Shown: positions 1 through 9,426 of the stretch, piece by piece
Layout of the letters: each line of letters starts with the position of its first letter
Position numbering within the stretch: position 1 is the first letter of the stretch
Assembly: GCF_003675855.1 (NCBI RefSeq)
Contig: NZ_RCIH01000004.1
Coordinates: forward strand, 62,001 to 126,000
Direction of reading: 5' to 3'
Source of the DNA: Halostella salina
Lineage (GTDB): Archaea > Halobacteriota > Halobacteria > Halobacteriales > Natronoarchaeaceae
Length of the DNA stretch: 64,000 nucleotides
Position numbers and translations under genes: made by a program
Notes under the pieces: generated by a model
Database searches by the model: none
What the model was told of the DNA's origin: nothing
The model's input: only the letters and a program-made list of their open reading frames with translations

Positions 1-750
1 GTCCTCCGCGACGACCACCGACCCGACGTTCCTCTCGGCCAGCGTGGCGACCACCGTCGCGACCGGCGTGTCCGGGTCGGCCGTGACGATGTCGTCGGTC
101 GCCAGCCGGTCGACGCCGACCGGCTGGATCGGGATGTTCCGCGCTGGCTGTGCAGCCGCGGGCTGGGACGTCTCGGGCGGCTGCCCGGGACCGGCCGACT
201 GCGCCCCCGGCTGCTGGCCGCCGGCCGCCCGTTCGCTGCCGTGCGGGTCCTGCCCGCCGCGTGACTGCCGGCCGCCGTGCGGTTCAGTCACGCCCTGACT
301 CGCACCGCCGGCTTGCTGTGTCCCGCCACGTCGGGTCCCCTGCTGTGCCCGTCCGGTGCCCTGTGATCCCCTGCCCGACTGCCGGCCGCCGCCTTCCGGT
401 TGCCGGTTGCTCCGCTCGGCCCCGCGGCCCCGGGACTGTCTGCCCTCCGTCCTCGCTGGTCCGGGCTGCGGCGACCCGAACTCGGACTGTCGGTTCGGTG
501 GGGGCGAGACGCTCTCGCCACCTCCGCGTTGTGGCGCGCCACTCCCCCGGCGGCCGCCCTGCTGCTGTCGGCCGGCGGCACCCTGCTGTCCGCCGGCACC
601 CCGTCGCTCGTCGACGTTCGGCGGTCGCTGGTTCGGCGGCTGTCCTCCCTGCTGTGGTGGCTGTTCGCCCCGGAACGACCGGCGGTCCGGGTCGGCTCGT
701 CGGTCCGGTTCTCCCGTCGGTCGGCGGTCCGGCGTGTTGGTGTCTCTCAT
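1..750 (-). CDS. CBS-domain protein with long disordered Q/G/R/P-rich N-terminus (C-terminus cut by window edge)
   Basis: The minus strand is open from an ATG at 750 to base 1 (250 codons visible, no stop), so the gene continues outside the window. Residues 1 to about 205 are low complexity, rich in Gln, Gly, Arg, Pro and Ser with recurring GGRQ/QQGG-type units. From about residue 210 the sequence becomes ordered (VDRLATDDIVTADPDTPVAT, then a VGSVVV stretch), which is the first half of a CBS domain. CBS pairs usually bind adenosyl ligands; no partner domain is visible here. An ATG two codons upstream (756) and a GTG just before it are alternative starts. The disordered region is unusually Arg-rich and acid-poor for a haloarchaeal protein. 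The CBS call is good; function is unknown. Confidence 0.75.
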   Translation of the reverse strand, partial: MRDTNTPDRRPTGEPDRRADPDRRSFRGEQPPQQGGQPPNQRPPNVDERRGAGGQQGAAGRQQQGGRRGSGAPQRGGGESVSPPPNRQSEFGSPQPGPARTEGRQSRGRGAERSNRQPEGGGRQSGRGSQGTGRAQQGTRRGGTQQAGGASQGVTEPHGGRQSRGGQDPHGSERAAGGQQPGAQSAGPGQPPETSQPAAAQPARNIPIQPVGVDRLATDDIVTADPDTPVATVVATLAERNVGSVVVAED

Positions 751-920
751 GAACATCACCGCTGGCCCAGGCGCGGGCAGCGACAGGCGGGGCCACGACT
801 CTCCCGCGAATAAACCCCGTCGACCGTTTCGGACCCGGCGGGACGAAACGGGTGGTAAGCACGCGTTAGCGAGCGGTAAGCGCGGCTATCGGGTGCGGAA
901 AGCGGAGAGAAGGTGCCACG

Positions 921-3110
921 TTAGAAGTAGTCGATCGACTCGGGCAGCTCCATCTTCATCCCCTTGCGCTCCCGGATCTCCATGATCTGGTCGCGCTGGA
1001 GGTTGTCGGCCATGACCTGGAACCCGGCGTTCTCGGTGTTCCAGGAGGCACGGCCCTCGGTGGCCGAGCGGATGTCGCTGGAGAAGCCGATCATCTCCTC
1101 GACGGGCGCGACGCCCTCGACGACCATCAGGTCGCCCTCCTGGTACATGTCGTCGACGCGGCCGCGGCGACCCTGGATCTCGCCGGAGGCCGAGCCCATG
1201 TACTCGTTGGGCACGTCGATGCGGACGTCCTGGATCGGTTCGAGCAGGCGGACCTCCGAGCGGATGAGCGCGCGGTGGACGGCCTCGCGGACCGCGGGGA
1301 TGACCTGCGCGGGACCGCGGTGGATGGTGTCCTCGTGGAGTCGGGCGTCGTGGAGGCGGATGAGCGACCCCTGGACCGGCTCGTTTGCCAGCGGGCCGTC
1401 GTCGAGTGCCTCCTCCAGCCCCTCGATGACGAGCTCCATCGTCTCGTTCAGGTGCTGGATACCCTTCGTGTCGTCGATGAGGATGTTCGTCCCGTGGATG
1501 TGCTCGACGTTCTGGGACGTGTCCTTGTCCATGCCGGCGTCCTGCAGGGCCTCGCGGCGCTCCTGCTCGGGCATGTTCATCGACACGTCGCCGAGCTGGA
1601 TCTTCTCGACGATCTCCTCGTTGAGCGGCTGGAGCGAGATGTAGAAGCGGTTGTGGCGGTTCGGCGAGATCCCCTCGACTTCCTGGGTCGGCTGCTGGGG
1701 CGCCTCGCGGAACACGACGATCGGTTCGCCGGTGTTGACCGGGATGCCCTGGTTGCGCTCGATGCGCTGGGTCTGGACTTCGAGGTGGAGTTCGCCCTGC
1801 CCGGAGATGAGGTGTTCGCCCGTGTCCTCGTTGATCTCGATCTGGATCGTCGGGTCCTCCTTGGACACCTGGCGGAGCGTCTCGATGAGCTTCGGCAGGT
1901 CGTCCATGTTCTTGGCCTCGATGGACTTCGTGATGACCGGCTCCGAGATGTGCTCGATGGACTCGAACGGCGTCATCTCGACGCTGGACACCGTCGAGCC
2001 GGCGATGGCGTCCTTCAGGCCGGTGACGGCGGCGATGTTGCCGGCGGGGACGCGCTCGACCTCCTCGCGCTCGCCGCCCATGTAGATCCCGACGCTCTGG
2101 ATGCGGTTCTTGCCGGCGGTGCCGGAGACGTACAGCTCCTGGCCCTTCTCCAGCGTGCCGGAGAAGACGCGGCCCGCGGCGATCTCGCCGGCGTGGGGGT
2201 CGACGCCGATGTCGGTGACCATCAGGACGACCTCGCCGTCCTCGTCGACCAGGCGCATCGTGTCGGCCAGCTCGGAGTCGGCGTCGCCGCGCCAGATGCG
2301 CGGGATACGACGGGGCTGGGCGTCGACGGGGTTCGGGAAGTGCTCACAGACCATGTCGAGCACGACGTCCGAGAGCGGCGTGCGCTCGTGGAGCTCCTGG
2401 CGCTTGTCCGAGCGCTCCAGCTCCATGATGTCGCCGAAGTCCATCCCGGTGCGCTGCATCGACGGGAACGAGACGCCCCACTTGTACAGCGCCGACCCGA
2501 AGCCGACGGTGCCGTCCTCGACGGAGACGGTCCAGTCCTCGTCGATGTCTTCCATCTCCTCGGTCATCCCGCGGATGAGGTCGTTGACCTCGCGGATGAC
2601 CGCGAGCAGGCGCTCCTGCATCTCCTCGGGACCTTCCTGCAGTTCGGAGATGAGGCGGTCGACCTTGTTGATGAACAGGGTCGGCTTGACGCCCTCGCGG
2701 AGCGCCTGCCGCAGCACCGTCTCCGTCTGGGGCATCGCGCCCTCGACGGCGTCGACCACCACGAGCGCGCCGTCGACGGCGCGCATCGCACGGGTCACGT
2801 CGCCGCCGAAGTCGACGTGGCCCGGCGTGTCGATGAGGTTGATGAGGTAGTCGTCGTCCTCGTACTCGTGGGTCATCGAGACGTTCGCGGCGTCGATGGT
2901 GATACCGCGCTCCTGCTCGTCCTCCTCCGTGTCCATGGCGAGCTGTTCGCCCGCCGTGTCGTCGGAGATCATGCCCGCGCCGGCGAGCAGGTTGTCCGTC
3001 AGCGTCGTCTTGCCGTGGTCGACGTGTGCGGCGATGGCGATGTTCCGGATCTGCTCCGGCTCGTCCATCAGCCGTTCACACTGTTCGACGATCTTCTTGC
3101 GTCGGCCCAT
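921..3110 (-). CDS. aef2: Translation elongation factor EF-2 (archaeal)
   Basis: This 729-residue GTPase drives ribosomal translocation. The G1 motif AHVDHGKTT lies near residue 30, G3 DTPGH near 95 and G4 NKVD near 150, followed by domains II to V at the full family length. The segment [12 protein letters not shown] near residue 597 carries the histidine that is converted to diphthamide in archaeal and eukaryotic EF-2. The start [14 protein letters not shown] matches the family N-terminus. In most archaea this gene directly follows rps12 and rps7. Here it is on the same strand but about 6.3 kb further on, separated by six unrelated genes, so it probably has its own promoter in the roughly 210 bp upstream. 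Confidence 0.98.
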   Translation of the reverse strand: MGRRKKIVEQCERLMDEPEQIRNIAIAAHVDHGKTTLTDNLLAGAGMISDDTAGEQLAMDTEEDEQERGITIDAANVSMTHEYEDDDYLINLIDTPGHVDFGGDVTRAMRAVDGALVVVDAVEGAMPQTETVLRQALREGVKPTLFINKVDRLISELQEGPEEMQERLLAVIREVNDLIRGMTEEMEDIDEDWTVSVEDGTVGFGSALYKWGVSFPSMQRTGMDFGDIMELERSDKRQELHERTPLSDVVLDMVCEHFPNPVDAQPRRIPRIWRGDADSELADTMRLVDEDGEVVLMVTDIGVDPHAGEIAAGRVFSGTLEKGQELYVSGTAGKNRIQSVGIYMGGEREEVERVPAGNIAAVTGLKDAIAGSTVSSVEMTPFESIEHISEPVITKSIEAKNMDDLPKLIETLRQVSKEDPTIQIEINEDTGEHLISGQGELHLEVQTQRIERNQGIPVNTGEPIVVFREAPQQPTQEVEGISPNRHNRFYISLQPLNEEIVEKIQLGDVSMNMPEQERREALQDAGMDKDTSQNVEHIHGTNILIDDTKGIQHLNETMELVIEGLEEALDDGPLANEPVQGSLIRLHDARLHEDTIHRGPAQVIPAVREAVHRALIRSEVRLLEPIQDVRIDVPNEYMGSASGEIQGRRGRVDDMYQEGDLMVVEGVAPVEEMIGFSSDIRSATEGRASWNTENAGFQVMADNLQRDQIMEIRERKGMKMELPESIDYF

Positions 3111-3320
3111 TACGTTCCCATATCGCCAGCGGGGTCAAAAGGGTAGTGTTTCTCGCTCGCCGCATGTCACGGTGAAACACGCCGTCAGCGGGACGATATG
3201 ACGGGTTTCGGAGGCCCGGCGAGACGGGCCGTGCGCGGTCGACGACGACCGGCAGCGACCGCGACCGGAGCCACCGCTGCGCGACGCACAGTTTTGTGAA
3301 CGCCCGTCGTAGCCCCGAGC

Positions 3321-4400
3321 ATGGAAGGCACGCTGCTCGTCTACGGGTCGTACGGCTACACGGGGGAACTGATCGTCGACCGGGCGGTCGAACTCGGCCA
3401 CGACCCGACCGTCGCCGGCCGCGACGCCGCGAGCGTGGAGCGACAGGCGACCGAGCACGGCCTCGACCACCGGGTGTTCGGGCTGGAATACCCCGAAATC
3501 GTCCGGGACGCGGTCGCCGACGCCGACGCGGTCCTCAACTGCGCCGGGCCGTTCGCGGCGACGGCCGACCCGCTGGTCGAGGCCTGTCTGGCGACGGGCA
3601 CCGACTACCTCGACGTGACCGGGGAGATGGACGTGTTCGAGCGGATCGCCCAGCGCGACCGCGAGGCCGAGCAGGCCGGCGTCACGCTCGTTCCGGGCGT
3701 GGGGTTCGACGTGGCGGCGACCGACTGTCTGGCGGCGTATCTGGAGTCGCAACTGCGCTCGGCGGACCGGCTCACGCTGGCGCTTGCCGGGTTCGACCTG
3801 TACTCGCCCGGCACGGCGAAGACGGCGCTCCGGGCGCTGCCGCGTGGTGGGGCGGTGCGTCGGGACGGCGACATCGTCGACGTGCCGCCCGCGTGGCGGC
3901 AACGGGAGTTCGACTTCGGCGACGGCCCCGAGTCGGCCGTTACCGTCCCCTGGCCCGACGTGTCGTCGGCGTACTACTCGACGGGGATCCCGAACATCGA
4001 GGTGTACGCGACCGTCCCCGACTGGGCCGTCTCGGCGATGCGCCTGACTGCCCCGCTGGCACCCCTCTTCGGGCGCGCCCCGGTTCGGGCGGCGCTGACC
4101 CGACTCGTCGACGCCGTCGTCTCCGAACCGACCGAGCGGGAGCGCGCCCGCAACACCGTCCGGACCCACGGCGAGGTGGCGGACGACGCGGGCAACCGCG
4201 TCGCCGCGCGTCTGGACACGCCCGACCCGTACGACGTGACGGCGGCGACGGCCGTCGCGGCCGCCGAGCGCACCCTTGCCGGGGACGCGCCGGACGGCTT
4301 CGGGACGCCGGCCTCCGCGTTCGGGGCCGACTTCGTCCTCGACGTGGACGGGGTACGGCGGACCGTCACCGACGCGGAGCGGGCGACGGCAGTCCCGTAG
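3321..4400 (+). CDS. Saccharopine dehydrogenase-like NAD(P)-binding oxidoreductase
   Basis: A 359-residue protein with an N-terminal Rossmann fold (VYGSYGYTGELI, a GxxGxxG-like dinucleotide loop), followed by a D-rich second strand (AGRDAASVERQ) and the NCAGPF segment typical of saccharopine dehydrogenase NADP-binding domain proteins. The middle segment GTDYLDVTGEM near residue 95 is another family hallmark. Such stand-alone proteins are membrane-associated or trans-acting enoyl-reductase-like enzymes whose substrates are mostly unknown, so no reaction is assigned. It lies divergently from EF-2 and 43 bp before the next gene on the same strand. Confidence 0.85.
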   Translation: MEGTLLVYGSYGYTGELIVDRAVELGHDPTVAGRDAASVERQATEHGLDHRVFGLEYPEIVRDAVADADAVLNCAGPFAATADPLVEACLATGTDYLDVTGEMDVFERIAQRDREAEQAGVTLVPGVGFDVAATDCLAAYLESQLRSADRLTLALAGFDLYSPGTAKTALRALPRGGAVRRDGDIVDVPPAWRQREFDFGDGPESAVTVPWPDVSSAYYSTGIPNIEVYATVPDWAVSAMRLTAPLAPLFGRAPVRAALTRLVDAVVSEPTERERARNTVRTHGEVADDAGNRVAARLDTPDPYDVTAATAVAAAERTLAGDAPDGFGTPASAFGADFVLDVDGVRRTVTDAERATAVP

Positions 4401-4443
4401 CGGGGCAAGAGTCATACCCCTCGACCCCTTGGTACGCGTAGAC

Positions 4444-5202
4444 ATGGACGTTCGCGTGCAGGGACCGGGTCCGGCCGCGCCGTTTCTCGGCGCGCGGGAC
4501 CTGTTCGAGACGGAGTACGACCTGGACCGCCCGGTTCGCGTCCGCGTCCGCGAGGACCCGGACGAGCGGACCTGGACCGGCCACCACGACGACCACCACA
4601 CCCTGAACATCTCCCGGCAGGCGGCCACGAGCGCGATGGCCCGCGAGCTCGCGCTCCACGAGTACGCCCACATGCGCCGCCACGAGGCCGGCCACCCCTC
4701 GCACACCCAGTCGACGGAGGAGGCGCTGTTTCTCGCGCTGGCCGGCAAGTCCGTCGAGCGCCGCCGGCTCACGCAGTGCTACCAGATCGCCAACCACATG
4801 AAGGACATCTACGCCGACGACATCACCCTCTCGGTCGGCCCGCCGGACAAGCTCGTCGCCTTCCTCGAATCGAGCCTGGCCCGAGCCGTCGTCGACGCAC
4901 CGGGCAGGCCGCCGGGCGGCGTCGCCCATCCGGCCGACCCCGCCGCCGACCCGGAGATCACCGCCGTCAACGCCGCGTTCGCGCTGGCGATGGTCGAGCG
5001 CCACGACCTGGTCGATGGCGACCACCGCCTGTACGACCTGGCAGGGGCCGCCGCGGCCGACGCGCCCGGGATCGACGTCGACCGGTTCCGCCGGCGCTTC
5101 CGCTCGCTGGCGGACGACCCCGACGAGAGCGAGTACCGGAAGGCCCTCGTCGACGCGACCCGCGAGTACGCCGGCGGCGGTGGTGGACGGGCGGCCGACT
5201 GA
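4444..5202 (+). CDS. Haloarchaeal DUF5781-type protein with HExxH motif
   Basis: A 252-residue haloarchaeal conserved protein that I recognise as the DUF5781 family; the number is from memory. Residues 72-76 are HEYAH, an HExxH zincin signature, and a TEEALFLALAG segment about 15 residues later could supply a third zinc ligand. This arrangement suggests a soluble zinc-dependent peptidase, but no activity is established as far as I know. There is no signal peptide or membrane segment. The ATG at 4444 is chosen because conservation begins with MDVRVQGPGP. It follows the saccharopine-dehydrogenase-like gene on the same strand. Confidence 0.8.
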   Translation: MDVRVQGPGPAAPFLGARDLFETEYDLDRPVRVRVREDPDERTWTGHHDDHHTLNISRQAATSAMARELALHEYAHMRRHEAGHPSHTQSTEEALFLALAGKSVERRRLTQCYQIANHMKDIYADDITLSVGPPDKLVAFLESSLARAVVDAPGRPPGGVAHPADPAADPEITAVNAAFALAMVERHDLVDGDHRLYDLAGAAAADAPGIDVDRFRRRFRSLADDPDESEYRKALVDATREYAGGGGGRAAD

Positions 5203-5233
5203 CGGCGGGCCGGGAGTTCACTGGCACCCGCCG

Positions 5234-5638
5234 CTACAGCTCTGCCTCCACCGCCGACGCGATCCGCTCCGCCGTGTCCGCCCGGAGCGTCCGCCGCTCC
5301 AGCGCGATGTGGACCGGGTCGTCCTCGTACCGCGGGAGCAGGTGGACGTGCGCGTGGTCGACGCTGCCGACCAGCTTTCCGGACGTGTGAACGGTGCTGA
5401 ACCCCGCCGGGTCGAGCACCGCCTCTATCGCGGTCGAGACGCGCTGGACGGTTTCCCACACGCCGGTCGAGTCGTCGCCGACCAGCAGTTCCTCGCGGTG
5501 TCGCTTCGGCACGACCAGCGTGTGGCCCTCGACCGCCGGGTTCCGGTCGAGAAACGCGACCGTCCCGTCGTCCTCGTACAGCACGTGGGCCGTCTCGTCG
5601 TCCCGGACCACGCGGCAGAACTGACAGTCGTCGGTCAT
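5234..5638 (-). CDS. HIT family nucleotide-binding hydrolase
   Basis: A 134-residue histidine-triad protein. The signature H-A-H-V-H-L-L occurs at residues 95-101, with H97 the expected nucleophile that attacks the alpha-phosphate of AMP-linked substrates. The N-terminal CxxC (C5, C8) fits the zinc site of Hint/Fhit-like members. The ATG at 5638 is preferred over an upstream GTG at 5665 because homologous HIT proteins begin at MTDDCxFC. It is convergent with the gene ending at 5202 and divergent from the regulator starting at 5713. The cellular substrate cannot be read from the sequence. Confidence 0.93.
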   Translation of the reverse strand: MTDDCQFCRVVRDDETAHVLYEDDGTVAFLDRNPAVEGHTLVVPKRHREELLVGDDSTGVWETVQRVSTAIEAVLDPAGFSTVHTSGKLVGSVDHAHVHLLPRYEDDPVHIALERRTLRADTAERIASAVEAEL

Positions 5639-5712
5639 GCGACCGGACACGCGGCGAACCGTCAAATAACTGTCCCGTAAACGCTACGAGGGACCGCTCG
5701 CAAGTGGCGGCT

Positions 5713-6594
5713 ATGACCGACGACCCGGCGGACGACGCCGACGGCGTGGTCGAGCGCGTGTCGGCCGACGACGCCTTCGGCCTGCTCGGCGACGACACCC
5801 GACTCGGCGTCCTGCGTGCGCTCTCCGAGGCCGACGGGCCGCTCGGCTTCGCAGACCTCCGAGCCGCGGCCGGCGTCGAGGACAGTGGGCAGTTCAACTA
5901 CCACCTCGACCGGCTGGTCGGCCAGTTCGTCGCGAAGAACGAGGACGGGTACCTGCTGACGCCGGCCGGCAGGCGGGTGGTCGGCGCGGTCCTGGCCGGG
6001 CAGTACACCAAGGGGGTCGAGAGCGATCCCGTGGCGGTCGACGCCGCCTGCCCGCACTGCGACGGAACCCTCGCCGCCAACTTCGATGAGTGGAACGTCC
6101 GGATCGCCTGCGACGACTGTGACCGGAACGTGATCAGGCTCGGCGTGCCGCCCGGCGCGTTCGAGGAGTATCCGCGGCCGGAGTGGCCCCGGGTCGCGGA
6201 GCGCTGGACCCGGCGCGAGTTCGGCCGGTTCGTCGACGGCTTCTGCCCCAACTGCCACGGGCCGACCACGAGCACACTGGAGCGCTCCCCGGAGGGCGTC
6301 CTCGACACCTACCCCTTCGGCGTCCGCTACGTGTGTGACCGCTGTGGCACGGGCATGTTCGCCAACGTCGAAGCACACGTCCTCTTTCGTCCGGCGGTCG
6401 TCGCCTTCCACTACGAGCGGGGGATCGACGTGACGGAGACGCCGATCTGGGAGCTCGACTGGGCGGTCACGCCGCGGGCCGAGGCCGTCGCCGAAGACCC
6501 GCTCCGGGTCGAGGTGCCGGTGACGGTCGACGGCGACCGCCTCCGACTTACGCTCGACGCGGACGCGACCGTCGTCGAAACCCGCCGGGAGTGA
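5713..6594 (+). CDS. Winged-helix (ArsR-like) regulator with C-terminal zinc-ribbon region
   Basis: About 293 residues. Residues 20-90 form an ArsR-type winged helix (DDTRLGVLRAL, then FNYHLDRLVG and a wing TPAGRRVV). The rest carries three Cys pairs (CPHC/CDDC, CPNC, CDRC) that look like zinc ribbons, a layout common in a haloarchaeal regulator family. It probably acts as a DNA-binding transcription factor; its effector and targets are unknown. ATG 5713 is preferred over an in-frame GTG at 5704. It faces the sugar dehydrogenase gene, with only about 33 bp between their stop codons. Confidence 0.85.
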   Translation: MTDDPADDADGVVERVSADDAFGLLGDDTRLGVLRALSEADGPLGFADLRAAAGVEDSGQFNYHLDRLVGQFVAKNEDGYLLTPAGRRVVGAVLAGQYTKGVESDPVAVDAACPHCDGTLAANFDEWNVRIACDDCDRNVIRLGVPPGAFEEYPRPEWPRVAERWTRREFGRFVDGFCPNCHGPTTSTLERSPEGVLDTYPFGVRYVCDRCGTGMFANVEAHVLFRPAVVAFHYERGIDVTETPIWELDWAVTPRAEAVAEDPLRVEVPVTVDGDRLRLTLDADATVVETRRE

Positions 6595-6627
6595 GGCAGC
6601 GGCGAGCGAGGCGTCGGTCGACCGCGC

Positions 6628-7989
6628 TCACTCGCCGTCGACGGTGAACCTGACCAGCACGTCGTCGCGCTCGGTCGGGAACCCCTCGCGGGACCGACCG
6701 TCGCGGTTGGAGGTGATCGCGTACAGCTCGCCGTTCGGTCCCTGCTCGACGTGGCGGACGCGGCCGAGCACGTTCTCGAACGCCCGGTGCGACGTGGCGG
6801 TGTACGCGTCGTCGAAGTAGCCGGCGTCGAAGCGCGTGCCGTCCTCGGCGGGCGGTAGCTCCGCGCCTTCCGGCGTGAGCGTGACGACGTGGATGCGCTG
6901 GCCGGTCAGCGTGCCGATTATCATCCGGTTCGACCACTCCGGGACGGCGTCGCCCGTGTAGAACACCGACCCGCTCGGCGCGATGGAGCGGGGCGTGTTC
7001 ATCAGTGGCGGGTGGACGTCCTCGGCCGACTCGTACTCCTCGCGGGTGCGCACGTCCGGCCAGCCGTAGTCGTCGCCGGCCGCGAGCAGGTTCACCTCGT
7101 CGTGTGCCGCCGGGCCGTGCTCGTCGATCACCGTCGACGCGTCCGGGAGGAACGTGATCCCCTGGGGGTTGCGGTGGCCGTAGGTGTACACCCTCGGGTC
7201 GCCGACGTCGGGGTTGTCCGGCGCGGGGTCGCCCTCGGGCGTCAGCCGGAGGATCTTCCCGGCGAGGTTCTCCGGGTCCCCCGCCAGCGCCTTCTGCCCC
7301 GCGTCGCCCGTCCCGATCCAGAGGTAGTTCGACGGGCCGAACGTGATCCGGCCGCCGTTGTGGATGTTGTCGGCCGGGATGCCGTCGATGAGCGTCCCGG
7401 CGTGTCGGCTCGGGTCGTCGGCGCTCACGTCGAAGTAGGCGACCTTGTTGTACCGCTGGTCGCCGTCCTGATAGGTGTAGTAGGCGTACACGACCGGCGG
7501 GTCCGGGTAGTCGGGATGGGCGGCGACCCCGAGGGTGCCGCCCTCGCCGCCCTCGACCCACCAGGTCTGCTCCTCCTCGCCCGGTTCGACCGACTCCGCG
7601 TCGATGGCGTCGATCGGCGCGGTGACGTTCTGCACCTCGCCGTCGGCGAAGGACTTGATCCGCCCGACGCGCTCGGTGATGAACACCTCGCCGTTGTCAG
7701 TGAAGGAGAGGTCCCACGGGATCTCGAGGTTCTCGACGAGTATCTCCGTCCCGACGTCGCCGGTCAGCGGCGACGACGAGGGCGCCTCCCACTCGGGGTC
7801 GTACCGGGCCCACGACTCGGCGTCGTGGTCGGTCGAGAGGTCGTAATCCGGCGGCTGCGGCTCGGCTGTTGTCGTCGTTCCCGTGCCTGTCGTCGGAGTC
7901 GTGGTGGAGGGGTCCGACGAGCTACAACCGGCGAGGCCGGCGATCCCCGCGGCTGCGATGAACCTGCGACGGGACCAGCGGTCGTCCAT
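6628..7989 (-). CDS. Tat-exported lipoprotein, PQQ-type sugar (aldose) dehydrogenase
   Basis: A 453-residue protein that starts with a Tat signal (SRRRFIAAAG) and a lipobox LAGC with the lipidated Cys at residue 22, followed by a Thr-rich linker. The mature part is the GSDH-type six-bladed propeller: NLEIPWDLSFTDNGEVFITE near the start, then LGVAAHPDY, and a GHRNPQGI motif in the middle, which are hallmarks of soluble glucose/aldose sugar dehydrogenases of the YliI/GdhB family. It probably oxidises sugars at the outer face of the membrane. Whether PQQ is available in this organism cannot be judged here. ATG 7989 is chosen because it places the twin-arginine at the N-terminus. Confidence 0.9.
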   Translation of the reverse strand: MDDRWSRRRFIAAAGIAGLAGCSSSDPSTTTPTTGTGTTTTAEPQPPDYDLSTDHDAESWARYDPEWEAPSSSPLTGDVGTEILVENLEIPWDLSFTDNGEVFITERVGRIKSFADGEVQNVTAPIDAIDAESVEPGEEEQTWWVEGGEGGTLGVAAHPDYPDPPVVYAYYTYQDGDQRYNKVAYFDVSADDPSRHAGTLIDGIPADNIHNGGRITFGPSNYLWIGTGDAGQKALAGDPENLAGKILRLTPEGDPAPDNPDVGDPRVYTYGHRNPQGITFLPDASTVIDEHGPAAHDEVNLLAAGDDYGWPDVRTREEYESAEDVHPPLMNTPRSIAPSGSVFYTGDAVPEWSNRMIIGTLTGQRIHVVTLTPEGAELPPAEDGTRFDAGYFDDAYTATSHRAFENVLGRVRHVEQGPNGELYAITSNRDGRSREGFPTERDDVLVRFTVDGE

Positions 7990-8050
7990 GTTCCACGCGT
8001 AGGCCAGGGGCGTTAAATACTTTCCAGGCTCGTCCGCCGGCGGCGTCGTG

Positions 8051-9280
8051 CTACGTCCCCTCGGCGACGCCGGACGCCGAACCACCGACGACGGGCGACG
8101 CGAACCGCCCGAGCAGGACGCCGGCGACCAGGAAAACGCCCCCGAACCCGGCGACGGCCGTCAGCGGCCCGGCGGCGTCCGCGACGACGCCGCCGGCGAG
8201 GATAAGCGGCACCCGGAGGACGGCGTACGCCATCGACGCCGCCGACAGCACCGTCGCCCGGCCCGCGCCCGCGATCCGGTCGTTGAGGTAGCCGCTCGCC
8301 ATCGGCCGGAGCAGGGCGTCGGCGGCTCGCATGGCGAAAAACGCCGGCAGCGCGACGAGGGGCAGCGTCCGGGGCACGACGAGCGCGGCGGCGACGGCGA
8401 CCGGGACGAACAGCACCGCCCGGCGGAGCCCGAGCGCGTCCTCGACCGTCCCGGCGTGGTAGCTCGCGACGCCGGCGACGCCGGTGAAGCCGGCGTACAG
8501 CACGCCGAGCGTCGCCTCCTCCGGGATCCCGAACGCCGCGACGTGGGACTCCAGCACGTCGACGGTCACCGGCTGGACGTACGTGTTCGACGCCGAGACG
8601 ACCCCGAAGAAGAGGCCGACGTAGAGGAGGAACGTGCGGAGCGCCGGCCGGGTCAGCGCCCGCCGGACCACGTCCACGGCCTCGGCGGCGGTGAGCCTGT
8701 CGCCCGTCCCCTCCGCATACCCCTCGTTTCGCGGCATCGACAGTAACACCGGGACGCCGAGGGCGTTCAGCGCAGCGCCGGCGAGGAACGGGACCGTCGG
8801 CTCGACGACGTACAGCAGGCTGCCGGCGATCATCGTCACCACGCTCGCCCCGCGCCTGACTGACTGTCCGCGCCCCCGGATGCGGGTGAACGCCTCGGCG
8901 TCGCCCCGTCCGTCGAGCGTGTCGTACAGCCACGCGCTGTCGCTCCCGGAGGCGAACGTCAGCCCGACCGCCCACAGCGCGTACAGGACGACGAAGGCGG
9001 GGAACGACCGCGCCCACACGAACCCGACCAGCGACGCGACGAGCAGGAGCGTGCTCGCCACGAGGCTGTTCCGCCGACCGACCCGGTCGCCGACGTACCC
9101 CGTCGGGATCTCGCCGACGGTCACCAGCACCGCCACGACCGCCGACAGCGTCGCGATTTCGCTGTAGGACAGTCCCCGTGCGAGCATGAACAGGGTGAAG
9201 ATCGGGGTGATGAAGCCCGTCGACGACACCGCCTGGTAGGCGTAGTACTTCCGGACGGGCGGGGCGGCGTCACGCCACAC
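8051..9280 (-). CDS. Major facilitator superfamily transporter
   Basis: A 409-residue polytopic membrane protein with about 12 hydrophobic segments. The MFS loop 2-3 signature GDRVGRRNS follows the second helix (GEIPTGYVGD). It resembles bacterial and archaeal drug/solute MFS antiporters, but the substrate is unknown. It is transcribed in the same direction as the sugar dehydrogenase about 60 bp downstream, so the two may be co-transcribed. The ATG at 9280 gives a normal cytoplasmic N-terminus ahead of helix 1. Confidence 0.88.
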   Translation of the reverse strand: MWRDAAPPVRKYYAYQAVSSTGFITPIFTLFMLARGLSYSEIATLSAVVAVLVTVGEIPTGYVGDRVGRRNSLVASTLLLVASLVGFVWARSFPAFVVLYALWAVGLTFASGSDSAWLYDTLDGRGDAEAFTRIRGRGQSVRRGASVVTMIAGSLLYVVEPTVPFLAGAALNALGVPVLLSMPRNEGYAEGTGDRLTAAEAVDVVRRALTRPALRTFLLYVGLFFGVVSASNTYVQPVTVDVLESHVAAFGIPEEATLGVLYAGFTGVAGVASYHAGTVEDALGLRRAVLFVPVAVAAALVVPRTLPLVALPAFFAMRAADALLRPMASGYLNDRIAGAGRATVLSAASMAYAVLRVPLILAGGVVADAAGPLTAVAGFGGVFLVAGVLLGRFASPVVGGSASGVAEGT

Positions 9281-9426
9281 GACTGGTCACGGCCGGGACC
9301 TCTCACGGACGGGGAAAAAGCGTTCCCTGAACGCGGTTTTGGTAACGCATCGATCACGTTCAGGCGACGGGACCGCCGCTGGCGGCGCTCGAAGCGGGCG
9401 GAGAAACGATAAGAGAGACGACGCAG

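Noticed and set aside
1275-3146. 623-codon plus-strand open frame opposite EF-2
   Set aside because: Antisense shadow of a highly conserved gene, with no motif of its own.
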